Counted from the stretch's first letter, positions 8,499 through 15,835 are shown. The stretch: 16,304 nucleotides of DNA from Syntrophomonadaceae bacterium (GCA_007136055.1 SLHT01000038.1:1-16304), one strand, 5' to 3'. Program-made: numbers and translations. Notes: generated from the letters alone by a model not told the origin.

Positions 8499-8813
8499 TC
8501 AATCTTCAGCCTGCTCAGGAATCTTATTGGCAATCCTTGGCACGCGGAAAAAATCTTTCTGGCGTCGGGGAGCATTTTGCAGTACCCTGTTCAGGCTTAA
8601 AGACGGCCTTGTCACATCTTCGCGCAGGACTGCCGGCAGATTAATTACGTGCGCAGTCGGTTCGACTGCAGTTGTGTCGAGCTCCTGAATCCGCCTGGCA
8701 GTATCTAAAATGTCGCTTAACTGGCCTGCCATGCGTTTTTTTTCTTCCTGATCAAGAGTGAGGCGGGCCAGTTGAGCTACATAATCGACTTCTTTACCAA
8801 AATCAATGGCCAT
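8499..8813 (-). CDS. gatC: Asp/Glu-tRNA amidotransferase subunit C
   Basis: GatC is the small subunit that wraps round GatA and GatB and stabilises the complex. The 104-residue protein has the family pattern: an N-terminal helix with VDYVAQLARLTL, then a central QLSDILDTARRIQELDT region, then VLREDVTRPSL and the RVP motif near the end. Two ATGs lie close together, at 8819 and 8813. The GGGAGG ribosome-binding site ends eight bases before the second but only about two before the first, so translation probably begins at 8813 (MAIDFGKEV). It is the first gene of the gatCAB-purA operon, preceded by a long structured leader with an intrinsic terminator. No glutaminyl- or asparaginyl-tRNA synthetase gene is in view to tell which charged tRNA is the main substrate. 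Confidence 0.94.
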   Translation of the reverse strand: MAIDFGKEVDYVAQLARLTLDQEEKKRMAGQLSDILDTARRIQELDTTAVEPTAHVINLPAVLREDVTRPSLSLNRVLQNAPRRQKDFFRVPRIANKIPEQAED

Positions 8814-8845
8814 GCTCATAACCTCCCATCTTTAGAAAAACTGCT

Positions 8846-8876
8846 AAAAACAACAAACCGGCTTCCCTGAGCCGGT
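8846..8876 (-). terminator. Intrinsic terminator in the gatC leader (attenuator)
   Basis: ACCGGCT (8857-8863) and AGCCGGT (8870-8876) form a perfect 7-bp stem with a six-base loop. On the minus strand the stem is followed by a T-rich tract (TTTGTTGTTTTT, 8856 down to 8845), as in a textbook rho-independent terminator. The plus-strand side has no T-tract, so it works only towards gatC. It lies after the operon promoter and about 33 bases before the gatC start, so transcripts must read through it to express gatCAB-purA. This makes it an attenuator rather than an end-of-operon terminator. Confidence 0.8.
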
Positions 8877-8982
8877 CCTGGTAGTTAAGCAGTGTCTGGC
8901 AGGCGTAACAGAAACTTTCTTTCAGACCCACTTTTAGCCACCGTTTATTAATTGCTTTAATTTTGATTTGTTTAAGTATCAC
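8846..8982 (-). promoter_or_regulatory. Structured 5' leader of the gatCAB-purA operon, candidate riboswitch or attenuation RNA
   Basis: From the predicted transcription start near 8982 the leader runs about 170 bases to gatC. By eye, 8942-8938 (GGTGG) pairs with 8884-8880 (CTACC). This continues inward as an imperfect long helix: TAA with TTA, AGTG with CACT, TCTG with CAGA, separated by small internal loops. The terminator stem starts three bases after this helix. The 5' strand of the helix (8938-8928, GCTAAAAGTGG) can instead pair with the T-tract region (8853-8843, ending TTTTTAGC): seven Watson-Crick pairs plus four G-U pairs. The two folds exclude each other, as expected for a terminator/antiterminator switch. 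I looked for the T-box core (TGGNACCGCG) and for common riboswitch cores (purine, ZTP, SAM, lysine) and found none, so the signal is unknown. Confidence 0.55.
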
Positions 8983-8988
8983 AAGATA

Positions 8989-9017
8989 ATTTTAATCTAT
9001 CTGCAAAGCTCAGTCAA
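8989..9017 (-). promoter_or_regulatory. Sigma-A promoter of the gatCAB-purA operon
   Basis: On the minus strand TTGACT (9017-9012) and TAAAAT (8994-8989) are separated by exactly 17 bases, five of six matches to each consensus hexamer. Transcription should start near 8982. The -35 element lies within a near-palindrome (AAGGTTA/TAACTTT, 9016-9035, one mismatch) between this promoter and the divergent plus-strand one, a possible shared operator. Confidence 0.8.
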
Positions 9018-9049
9018 GGTTAAATGGATAACTTTTACTTGCGATGCTG

Positions 9050-9058
9050 TGCTATAAT
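9050..9058 (+). promoter_or_regulatory. Extended -10 promoter of the reductase gene
   Basis: TGC followed by a perfect TATAAT (9053-9058) makes an extended -10 element, which can work without a good -35 box. None is seen at the right distance; 9030-9035 is a poor match. Transcription would start near 9065, leaving an untranslated leader of about 100 bases in which I see no hairpin or second gene. Together with the minus-strand promoter this explains the whole 350-base gap between gatC and the reductase gene. Confidence 0.6.
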
Positions 9059-9163
9059 CAGGAGTAATCTACCATGATTATTATAAGTTTACCGGAACCC
9101 GTGCGGCAAAAGCATCTTGATAGGTCAGCAGGCATTAAGTAATGAAAGGAGATTGGCGACAAA

Positions 9164-10375
9164 GTGGGAAGATCAACAAACCAGGAAGACAGCAAAACAG
9201 ATTGCAGGACCAGTACTGCCACCCCAAAAGATATGATCTTTGATTTGGCTGTAATCGGCTGCGGGCCATCCGGGGCTCTTGCTGCCAGCTTAGCTGCCGA
9301 AGCAGGACTATCGACAATTGTCCTGGAAAGCAAAAAACATCCCCGCCCAAAAATCTGCGGCGGTTTTCTTTCCGCCCGCAGCATTGCCCTGCTTCCCGAG
9401 GATTTAAAGCTGTCTTCACTGCCTTCAGAAGCTGTTTACCAAATATCAGTACTTAAAAAAAGAAAGCCTTATACGAAGAATAGCAAAACCCGTTTGGGCC
9501 TGGTTATAGAAAGGGAAAATTTTGATCAGCTAATGGCTGAATATGCATGCAGCAAAGGCGCCCTGTTGAGAGAAGAAGGACCCTTGCGAGAGGTTAATAA
9601 GGTTGCTGCCGGTGAATATGCCCCCGGTGGATATTACCTGTTAAAAACCGGGAAGGCTGCTGATAAAGCTTTAAAAGCCCGTTACCTGATAGGCGCAGAT
9701 GGAGCGATGGGAAACACGGCCCGGCTAGCAAACCTTAGAAAAACCTGGAAAGGCCCGAATGGTTGGGGCCTGTCACGGGTTGTTAAGGTCAAGTCAAATG
9801 TTGCGGAAACCGGGATCTTGAAGTTTTACCCCCTCCCTTTCCTCGGCGGTATGGGCTGGTCTTTTAGCGGACCGAATTGGACAAATCATGGTGTGGGGGG
9901 ACTTGCCAGCAGGAGCCTGTTGATCAAATCTTACCACAAGATATTTCACGATGATCCTAACAGTGTAAACCCACTTTTCTGGCCTCTGCCCTTTCTCGGG
10001 CCGCTTCAAAAAACCGCCGCGGGCAACCTGCTGTTAATTGGAGATGCTGCGGGACTGGTGGAACCTTTCTCAGGTGAGGGCCTCTACAACTCTTTTAAAA
10101 GCGCCATCCTTGCCGTTCAGGCTATTAAGTCGGCCGAAAAGGACGACTGTGAAGCCTCACAACCATACAACCATTTATTCAGAAAGCATTTTCGGAAAAT
10201 ATTTGCCGCCACCCTCTGCGGAGCCGTTTTGCTCTATGCTCACTCAATAATTAACCCCTCTTCCCTGCCCCAATCCATAGCTTCCCTGATGAATAACAAA
10301 CTATGGTTTAACCGCAACCTCAATTCTTCATCTGTCCAAAATGACAATCCGGTCTTTGATAAAATCCTGGACTGA
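9164..10375 (+). CDS. FAD-dependent oxidoreductase, geranylgeranyl reductase family
   Basis: A 403-residue flavoprotein of the geranylgeranyl-reductase branch of the PHBH/UbiH-like fold. The N-terminal dinucleotide-binding motif GCGPSG is at residues 32-37, followed by VLESK, which would bind the ribose. KICGG at 63-67 matches the conserved cysteine region of archaeal geranylgeranyl reductases. The second FAD motif, GDAAGLVEPFSGEG, is near 290-305. Such enzymes saturate isoprenoid double bonds or act on related lipids; the actual substrate here is unknown. The GTG start at 9164 has an AAAGGAG site 12 bases upstream, rather far; an in-frame ATG at 9233, closer to where the fold begins, lacks a ribosome-binding site. 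The extra 23 residues are polar with no signal peptide. It is the only plus-strand gene between two minus blocks, and its last 48 bases overlap alr tail to tail. Confidence 0.85.
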   Translation: MGRSTNQEDSKTDCRTSTATPKDMIFDLAVIGCGPSGALAASLAAEAGLSTIVLESKKHPRPKICGGFLSARSIALLPEDLKLSSLPSEAVYQISVLKKRKPYTKNSKTRLGLVIERENFDQLMAEYACSKGALLREEGPLREVNKVAAGEYAPGGYYLLKTGKAADKALKARYLIGADGAMGNTARLANLRKTWKGPNGWGLSRVVKVKSNVAETGILKFYPLPFLGGMGWSFSGPNWTNHGVGGLASRSLLIKSYHKIFHDDPNSVNPLFWPLPFLGPLQKTAAGNLLLIGDAAGLVEPFSGEGLYNSFKSAILAVQAIKSAEKDDCEASQPYNHLFRKHFRKIFAATLCGAVLLYAHSIINPSSLPQSIASLMNNKLWFNRNLNSSSVQNDNPVFDKILD

Positions 10376-11524
10376 AGACAATTTTCCTTCCTGAAAGTAG
10401 TAACGGGGCACTCGTTTATCTAAAGCACAGAGCAGTTCGTAATTAATGGTTCCGATCTGATCGGCTGCTTCTTCTATTTTAACCCGCTCTTCCCCCTGCT
10501 TTCCGTATAAGACCACTTCATCATTTAAACGCACACCCGGTATTTCACTGACATCAATCATAAGTTGATCCATACAAACAGTGCCAACCACCGGAGCGCG
10601 ACGGCCACGAATCAAGACGAAACCCTTATTTGAAAGAAGCCTGCTGTAACCGTCAGCATAACCGACCGGTATGGTGGCAATAAGAGTTTCTTTTTCAGTT
10701 CGGAAGGTACAGCCGTAGCTAATTGCGCTTCCGACAGGGACTTTTTTAACCAGGATAACTTTACTTTTAAAGGTAAGAGCTGGTAAAAGTTCTAAGCCTT
10801 TGCCCTGCAAGTCCTGAGCGGGATAGCAGCCATACATGGCAAGTCCCAGACGTATCAGGTTATAGCGGGCAAAGGGATGATTAATTGCTGCGGCGCTATT
10901 GGCAGCATGGACCAGGGGAAAATTAATCCCTTTCTCCCCACAGGCTTCAATAATCCTGTTAAAAAGCAGGAGCTGCTCTTTTGTATATGTTTCATCACTC
11001 TCTTCAGCGGCAGCAAGGTGGGTAAAGATACCTTCAATTAGCAAGCCTGGCAGACGGATAATCCGGGCTGCAACCTCAACCGCTTCATCAGGCAACAGTC
11101 CTATCCTGCCCATTCCGGTATCTACTTTCAGATGATGGGGCAAAACGATGTCATGTTCCACCGCCAGTGCAGAAAATTCATTAGCTGCATCCAGGCCGAA
11201 AATTGTAGGAGTAAGTTTATAGTGGGCCAGAATCGGAAACTGGGCCGGATCAGTATAACCAAGTAAAAGAATCGGCGCATCCAGGCCGGACAGCCGCAAG
11301 TCAATTGCTTCTTCGACAAAAGCCACAGCAAGGCTTGATGCTCCAGACTGCAGGGCTGTTTCTGCAACCTTTGCAGCCCCGTGGCCATATCCGTCAGCTT
11401 TAACAACAGCCATAATCTGGGTCATAGGCCCGATCTGTTGTCTGAACTGTCGCACATTATGCGCTATATGGTCTAAATTTACTTCAGCCCAGGCCGGCCT
11501 GGCTGAGAGATATGAATGCATCAT
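10328..11524 (-). CDS. alr: Alanine racemase
   Basis: Alr interconverts L- and D-alanine with pyridoxal phosphate, supplying D-alanine for peptidoglycan. The PLP lysine is K42 in AVVKADGYGHG and the second catalytic residue is the tyrosine of AISYGCTF, followed by IPVGYADGY and the GTVCMDQLMIDV block of the C-terminal barrel. The reading frame extends seven codons upstream to another ATG (11545) with no proper ribosome-binding site. The ATG at 11522-11524 has GAAAGGTG six bases upstream and gives 398 residues, close to the usual length. It lies 61 bases after hom and is the last gene of its block. Its final 48 bases overlap the end of the plus-strand reductase gene. The overlap encodes only the tail after the conserved core (about the last 15 residues). 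No terminator is visible downstream. Confidence 0.95.
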   Translation of the reverse strand: MMHSYLSARPAWAEVNLDHIAHNVRQFRQQIGPMTQIMAVVKADGYGHGAAKVAETALQSGASSLAVAFVEEAIDLRLSGLDAPILLLGYTDPAQFPILAHYKLTPTIFGLDAANEFSALAVEHDIVLPHHLKVDTGMGRIGLLPDEAVEVAARIIRLPGLLIEGIFTHLAAAEESDETYTKEQLLLFNRIIEACGEKGINFPLVHAANSAAAINHPFARYNLIRLGLAMYGCYPAQDLQGKGLELLPALTFKSKVILVKKVPVGSAISYGCTFRTEKETLIATIPVGYADGYSRLLSNKGFVLIRGRRAPVVGTVCMDQLMIDVSEIPGVRLNDEVVLYGKQGEERVKIEEAADQIGTINYELLCALDKRVPRYYFQEGKLSSVQDFIKDRIVILDR

Positions 11525-11585
11525 GGTCAGCACCTTTCCACCCATGCCTGTTTATAAAAACTTTCATCTTATTGATCCAGTCGCG

Positions 11586-12875
11586 CTAGCCGAGCAGACG
11601 TATCATGCTCGGATTGGGCTTGATAGACGGAATGCTCATCACTTTTTTAAAGGCCCTATGAAATGCTTCTTCCCGGACATCGTGAGTTACCAGCACTATT
11701 TCCGCGGTACTGTCGACACGGCGCTTTTGAATAACCATATCAAGGCTAACCTGTTCATCACCAAATGCGTTGGCCAGGGCGGCAAAAACACCGGGCCGGT
11801 CATCAGCAAGAAAGCGCAAATAAAAACGATTATTAAGGTCCTTGATCGGCACGAAAGATGCCTTCTGAAATGATTTTTCACTCACTGCACCGGCACAATT
11901 GTAGCGAATAGAGCGGGCCGCTTCTGCAACGTCGGCAAGAACAGCTGTGGCTGTAGGCATTGCCCCTGCACCACGGCCGTAAAACATAACTTCTCCTATG
12001 GCATCGCCTTCAATATAGATAGCATTAAACTCGTTTAACACTGAAGCCAGAGGATGTTCCAGGGGCACGAGGGCGGGGTGAACCCTTAAGGCAAGCCCTT
12101 CAGGCATTTTTTCACCGATCGCCAAAAGTTTAACTGTAAAGCCAATCTCACGGGCATAAGCAATATCTTGATCAGTAACCGCACTTATACCTTCAACATA
12201 TACCTGCCCGGGATCGATACTGCTACCGAAAGCAAGCCTGCTCAAAATCATTAATTTATAGGCCGCATCCCGACCTTCAATATCGCTTGACGGGTCAGCT
12301 TCGGCAAATCCCAATTTTTTCGCTTCAGAAAGGGCTTCTTCAAGGCTTAAGTTGTCCTGGGCCATGCGGGTAAAGATATAGTTGGTTGTTCCGTTGACAA
12401 TACCGACCAGGCGGCAAATCCTATCGGCAATAAGGCTTTGCTTCAAGGGCCGAATCAGCGGGATCCCGCCACCGACACTTGCTTCATAATAGATGTTTAA
12501 GTTTTTGTCGCGGGCTAAAGACAGTAATTCTTCCCCGTAGGCAGCCATTAAATCTTTATTGGCTGTTACCACATGCTTTCCGTTATCAAGGGCGCTGATA
12601 ATCATACTGCGGGCCGGCTCAATGCCACCGATCAGTTCGATCACCACATCTATTTCTGGGTCTTCCAGGACATCCACGGCTTTTGTACTGATTATTTCTT
12701 CAGGAAGCCTGAGCGCCTGAAGCCTTGACAGATCGCGATCGGCTACTTTCCCGAGGACCAGGTTAACATCGATTTTCTCACTTATCTCACTGCCGTTTCT
12801 ATTTAAGAGAGCGATAACACCACCCCCGATAGTACCGCTACCTAATAAACCGATTTTTACTGTCTCTTTATCCAT
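11586..12875 (-). CDS. hom: Homoserine dehydrogenase with C-terminal ACT domain
   Basis: Hom reduces aspartate semialdehyde to homoserine with NAD(P)H, the branch point to threonine and methionine. The nucleotide-binding motif GLLGSGTIGGG is at residues 9-19. ANKDLMA is near 105-111 and carries a conserved lysine; EASVGGGIPLI and NGTTNYI follow. The family signature ADPSSDIEGRDAAYKLMIL is near 195-213. Residues from about 350 (RFYLRFLADDRPGV) form an ACT domain, the usual site of threonine feedback inhibition. The 429-residue length is typical of the Bacillota enzyme. An AGGAGG site lies 13 bases before the ATG, rather far, but no better start is available. It sits 21 bases after the acyl-CoA dehydrogenase gene and probably shares its transcript. 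Neither aspartokinase nor thrB/thrC is in the window. Confidence 0.95.
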   Translation of the reverse strand: MDKETVKIGLLGSGTIGGGVIALLNRNGSEISEKIDVNLVLGKVADRDLSRLQALRLPEEIISTKAVDVLEDPEIDVVIELIGGIEPARSMIISALDNGKHVVTANKDLMAAYGEELLSLARDKNLNIYYEASVGGGIPLIRPLKQSLIADRICRLVGIVNGTTNYIFTRMAQDNLSLEEALSEAKKLGFAEADPSSDIEGRDAAYKLMILSRLAFGSSIDPGQVYVEGISAVTDQDIAYAREIGFTVKLLAIGEKMPEGLALRVHPALVPLEHPLASVLNEFNAIYIEGDAIGEVMFYGRGAGAMPTATAVLADVAEAARSIRYNCAGAVSEKSFQKASFVPIKDLNNRFYLRFLADDRPGVFAALANAFGDEQVSLDMVIQKRRVDSTAEIVLVTHDVREEAFHRAFKKVMSIPSIKPNPSMIRLLG

Positions 12876-12896
12876 AGCTTCTGCTGCGCCTCCTGT

Positions 12897-14135
12897 TTAT
12901 TCGTATATCTTTTCATCAACCTTATCAGCCTCGACAGCATCAAGCTCTATGTCGCGGCCTCTAAAGCCTTCCCTGGCCATTTCTTTATAGTATTCATGCT
13001 GAATAATCAAATCCATTATTTCATTAGTTCCGGTCCAGATCATGATCAGGCGAACATCGCGGAGCATCTTTTCAATGGGGTAAACATTTGTGTAACCAAT
13101 TCCACCCATTACCTGCATTGCATTATTAACTATCTTCCAGGCATTTTCAGTAGCCACTTTTTTTGCCTCAGAAACAAAGCGCCTTGATTTGCCAGCCGGA
13201 TCGTCTGCATCAACAGAACGAGCAGCGATGTAAACAATCCCCCTGGCAGTATCCAACAGGGTTATATTATCGGCCACCTTGAAACTGACTGCCTGATAGT
13301 TTTTTATTTCTGTACCAAATGCTTTACGCCTGGTGCTGTAGCGGGCGGCCACATCCATGGCAGCCCTGCCCATACCTAACGCGCCGCCTGCGCTGGTCAT
13401 CCGCTCGGGAATCATCATCTGGTAAAAAATTGCCGTACCGTTGTTTTCTTCACCAAGCAGGTTTTCCGCGGGGATACGCACGTCTTTAAAAACCAGGCGG
13501 CCAGTCCCTCCACCGCGAGTCCCCATCAAACCGTAAAGGTATTCGGCCTTAACTTCCGGGCTGCGGTCAACCAAAAAGGCGCTGATTGATTTGTGGGGGT
13601 GGGCATCAGGGTCGGTCTTAGCGTAAACCATAAAATAGTCCGCACCCTCGGAACCGACTACAAAACGTTTTTGGCCGTTTAGAATATAGTAATCTCCATC
13701 TTTTACCGCTGTACAGGTCGCTCCAAAAAAATCTGACCCGCCTCGCGGTTCAGTTAAAGCTTCTGCCGCTGTCAGACGTCCTTCGATGGTCGGTCGGAGG
13801 TATTTTTCTTTTAACATTTCTGAGCCGAATTTATCGATGGCTTCGCCAACAATACTGACCAGCGAGTAGAGACAGCCCAGTGACGTTCCTAGAACACCTA
13901 CTTCCTCCAAAGCAACTATTTCTGCAGTCCAGGGCATGCCCCGCCCTCCGTATTTCTCCGGAAAACGCAGACCAAGCAAACCCCTGGCAGCGGCTTTTTC
14001 TAGAAATTCACGGGGGTAGCGGACTTTATCTTCATCCATATCGCGCAACAATTGCTTATCGATATCTTCCTTGACAAAGGCACGCACTTCTTCACGTAGC
14101 GACTTTTCTTCTGCAGTCATCAGACAATCAATCAC
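12897..14135 (-). CDS. Acyl-CoA dehydrogenase with relocated catalytic base
   Basis: A 412-residue FAD enzyme that introduces an alpha-beta double bond into an acyl-CoA and passes electrons to ETF, or works in reverse in some anaerobes. The family order is complete: helical N-domain, AEALTEPRGGSD at about 125-135, the beta domain, then the helical C-domain with STRRKAFG and QVMGGIGYTNVYPIEKMLRD. The usual catalytic glutamate of the YEGT motif is absent: the sequence reads IWTGTNEI, threonine at 368. A glutamate in IPERMTSAGG (E244) aligns by eye with the base used by isovaleryl-CoA and long-chain dehydrogenases, so the enzyme is probably active. The substrate cannot be read. Start: the frame reaches a TTG at 14150, but that codon is part of the GGAGGAG ribosome-binding site; a GTG at 14135, six bases after it, is the real start. 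It lies between nnr and hom. Confidence 0.88.
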   Translation of the reverse strand: MIDCLMTAEEKSLREEVRAFVKEDIDKQLLRDMDEDKVRYPREFLEKAAARGLLGLRFPEKYGGRGMPWTAEIVALEEVGVLGTSLGCLYSLVSIVGEAIDKFGSEMLKEKYLRPTIEGRLTAAEALTEPRGGSDFFGATCTAVKDGDYYILNGQKRFVVGSEGADYFMVYAKTDPDAHPHKSISAFLVDRSPEVKAEYLYGLMGTRGGGTGRLVFKDVRIPAENLLGEENNGTAIFYQMMIPERMTSAGGALGMGRAAMDVAARYSTRRKAFGTEIKNYQAVSFKVADNITLLDTARGIVYIAARSVDADDPAGKSRRFVSEAKKVATENAWKIVNNAMQVMGGIGYTNVYPIEKMLRDVRLIMIWTGTNEIMDLIIQHEYYKEMAREGFRGRDIELDAVEADKVDEKIYE

Positions 14136-14157
14136 TATGATCTCCTCCAAATAATAA

Positions 14158-15747
14158 TTAAATGGGCCTTACCTTCTTCAGGTAAGGATTACCCTCATAA
14201 CGATCATCACACTGTTCCAGGTATTGAAAGGCTGCCTTATAGTTGGCAAGCACATCACGGGCCATGTGCCCGCGCCCGGGCGGTACCAAGTCACCTGCCA
14301 GACCGTGCATAAAAGCGGCGGCTTTGGCTGCATTATCCGAAGGTATACCCTGGGCTATAAACGAAGCAACCAGTCCGGTCAGCAAATCTCCTGAGCCGGC
14401 AGTGGAAAGGGCCTGGTTGCCGGTAGGATTGACCGCAACGCTACCATCGGGCGAAGCGATAATTGTATTGGGCCCTTTAAGCATAATTATACAAGCCCAC
14501 AACCGGGTGTTTTTCATTGCCACATCGAGACGACTACTCTGGATCTGGCCTGGCGATACCCCGGTCATTCGTGCCATTTCACCGGGATGGGGTGTTATTA
14601 CCGGCAGATACCTGGATGAGCGCAGCATGTTCATCTTTTGCCCCAGGGCTACCAGGGCTCCCGCATCTAAAACCAGCGGCACGGGGCTGAGTTGGACCAG
14701 CTTGTATAACAAATCAGAAGTTACATCTCCTGTACCGAGCCCCGGCCCTACAGCAAGAGAATCACATTCCCTCGCTTTCTCGATTATTTTATCCACCGCC
14801 TCGGGGCTGATGATCCCTTTTTCCTGTTCCGGCAGGGGAACAGTAATAACCTCCATCAGTTTAGAGGCAAGTTCAGAACAGATGCTTTCAGGAGAAGCCA
14901 GGTAAACTAACCCGGCACCGCCTTTCAAGGCAGATTCTGCGGTCAGAAGCGCCGCCCCGGTCATTCCCGGCGATCCCGCTACGATTAAAACACGGCCCAA
15001 GCTCCCTTTATGGGCATCGAGAGGTCTTTCGGGTAATGTATCTCTGACATATGAAGCGGTGATCAGATCAATTAGTTCGTCTTCCAGCAGCAAATCCGGG
15101 ATGTTGATATCGGCTACTACAATTTCACCCGCCAACCCTGCCCCCGGGTGAAGCAACAACCCCTGCTTAGGGTTGGAGAAGGTAACGGTCCAGTCGGCCC
15201 GGACAGCACAGCCCAGGACTGCGCCGGTATCGGCATTTATCCCCGAGGGGATATCCGCAGCCAAGACCGGTACGTTGCTGCTGTTCACAAAGTTGATAAT
15301 ATCCGCCATTATACCCGTTACTTCCCGATCTGCCCCGATACCCAGGAGGCTGTCAATGAGCAAATCAGCAAACCCCAGATCCTCTTTAAAACTATCAAGG
15401 TCTTTCGGTTCCAGCAAATACTTGATCGGAAAAGCTGCCTTTTTTAAATACTTATCATTTGCCGAGGCTTCAGCCTTATAACTTCCCGGTTTAGCTGCGC
15501 ACCACAGGGATACTTCGCAGCCTGCTTTTTCTAAAAGACGAGCCACAACCAGGCCGTCACCGCCGTTATTACCGGGCCCGGCTAAAACAACTACCCGGGA
15601 GGTTTTCGAAAACCTGGAAAAAACAAATTCGGTCACCCTCATCCCCGCTGTTTCCATTAATACAGCTCCGGGCATTCCAAAATCTTCAATAGTTTTACGA
15701 TCGGCCTCCTGCATCGAAGCACGGCTTAAAATTTTCAAAACACTCAT
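14158..15747 (-). CDS. nnr: Bifunctional NAD(P)H-hydrate epimerase / ADP-dependent dehydratase
   Basis: Nnr repairs damaged NAD(P)H: its N-terminal YjeF-type epimerase converts R-NAD(P)HX to the S form and its C-terminal ribokinase-like domain dehydrates it. In this 529-residue fusion the epimerase motif GPGNNGGDG is at 57-65, with DIPSGINADTG further on. The kinase-like domain begins near 245 (KGSLGRVLIVAGSPGMTGAA) and has ITPHPGEMARMTG and TAGSGDLLTG, whose aspartate (D454) is the expected catalytic base. Length is normal for the fusion. GGAAGG directly abuts the ATG; a TTG three codons later has better spacing, so the start could be 15738. It heads the minus-strand block nnr, acyl-CoA dehydrogenase, hom, alr. 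No strong promoter was found for it in the 245-base divergent gap; the sequence opposite the rpsT -10 reads TATAAA but lacks a good -35. Confidence 0.95.
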   Translation of the reverse strand: MSVLKILSRASMQEADRKTIEDFGMPGAVLMETAGMRVTEFVFSRFSKTSRVVVLAGPGNNGGDGLVVARLLEKAGCEVSLWCAAKPGSYKAEASANDKYLKKAAFPIKYLLEPKDLDSFKEDLGFADLLIDSLLGIGADREVTGIMADIINFVNSSNVPVLAADIPSGINADTGAVLGCAVRADWTVTFSNPKQGLLLHPGAGLAGEIVVADINIPDLLLEDELIDLITASYVRDTLPERPLDAHKGSLGRVLIVAGSPGMTGAALLTAESALKGGAGLVYLASPESICSELASKLMEVITVPLPEQEKGIISPEAVDKIIEKARECDSLAVGPGLGTGDVTSDLLYKLVQLSPVPLVLDAGALVALGQKMNMLRSSRYLPVITPHPGEMARMTGVSPGQIQSSRLDVAMKNTRLWACIIMLKGPNTIIASPDGSVAVNPTGNQALSTAGSGDLLTGLVASFIAQGIPSDNAAKAAAFMHGLAGDLVPPGRGHMARDVLANYKAAFQYLEQCDDRYEGNPYLKKVRPI

Positions 15748-15805
15748 CCTTCCAGCGGAATTAACTGCAAGTGTTTACTTCGATATCAAAGCATTTTACT
15801 CCTTC

Positions 15806-15835
15806 TTGACAGAAATATTGCAAATCATTTATACT
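15806..15835 (+). promoter_or_regulatory. Sigma-A promoter of rpsT
   Basis: A perfect -35 TTGACA (15806-15811) and TATACT (15830-15835) are separated by 18 bases, one longer than optimal. Transcription should start near 15842 and give a leader of about 150 bases before rpsT. Confidence 0.75.

Noticed and set aside
8846..8982. T-box or known riboswitch in the gatC leader
   Set aside because: The T-box TGGNACCGCG core and the conserved cores of purine, ZTP, SAM and lysine riboswitches were not found. Only an unclassified structured leader with an attenuator can be claimed.
9058..9419. Minus-strand open frames of 94 and 108 codons at the start of the reductase gene
   Set aside because: They run antisense to the FAD-binding N-terminus of the reductase gene and have no recognisable domain.
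14136..14150. Longer acyl-CoA dehydrogenase start at the TTG at 14150
   Set aside because: That TTG is part of the GGAGGAG ribosome-binding site itself; the GTG at 14135 has ideal spacing.
14243..14905. Plus-strand open frame of 220 codons antisense to nnr
   Set aside because: It lies wholly inside the well-supported nnr gene, has a low-complexity Ser/Pro/Ala-rich composition with no recognisable motif, and looks like a shadow of codon use on the other strand.
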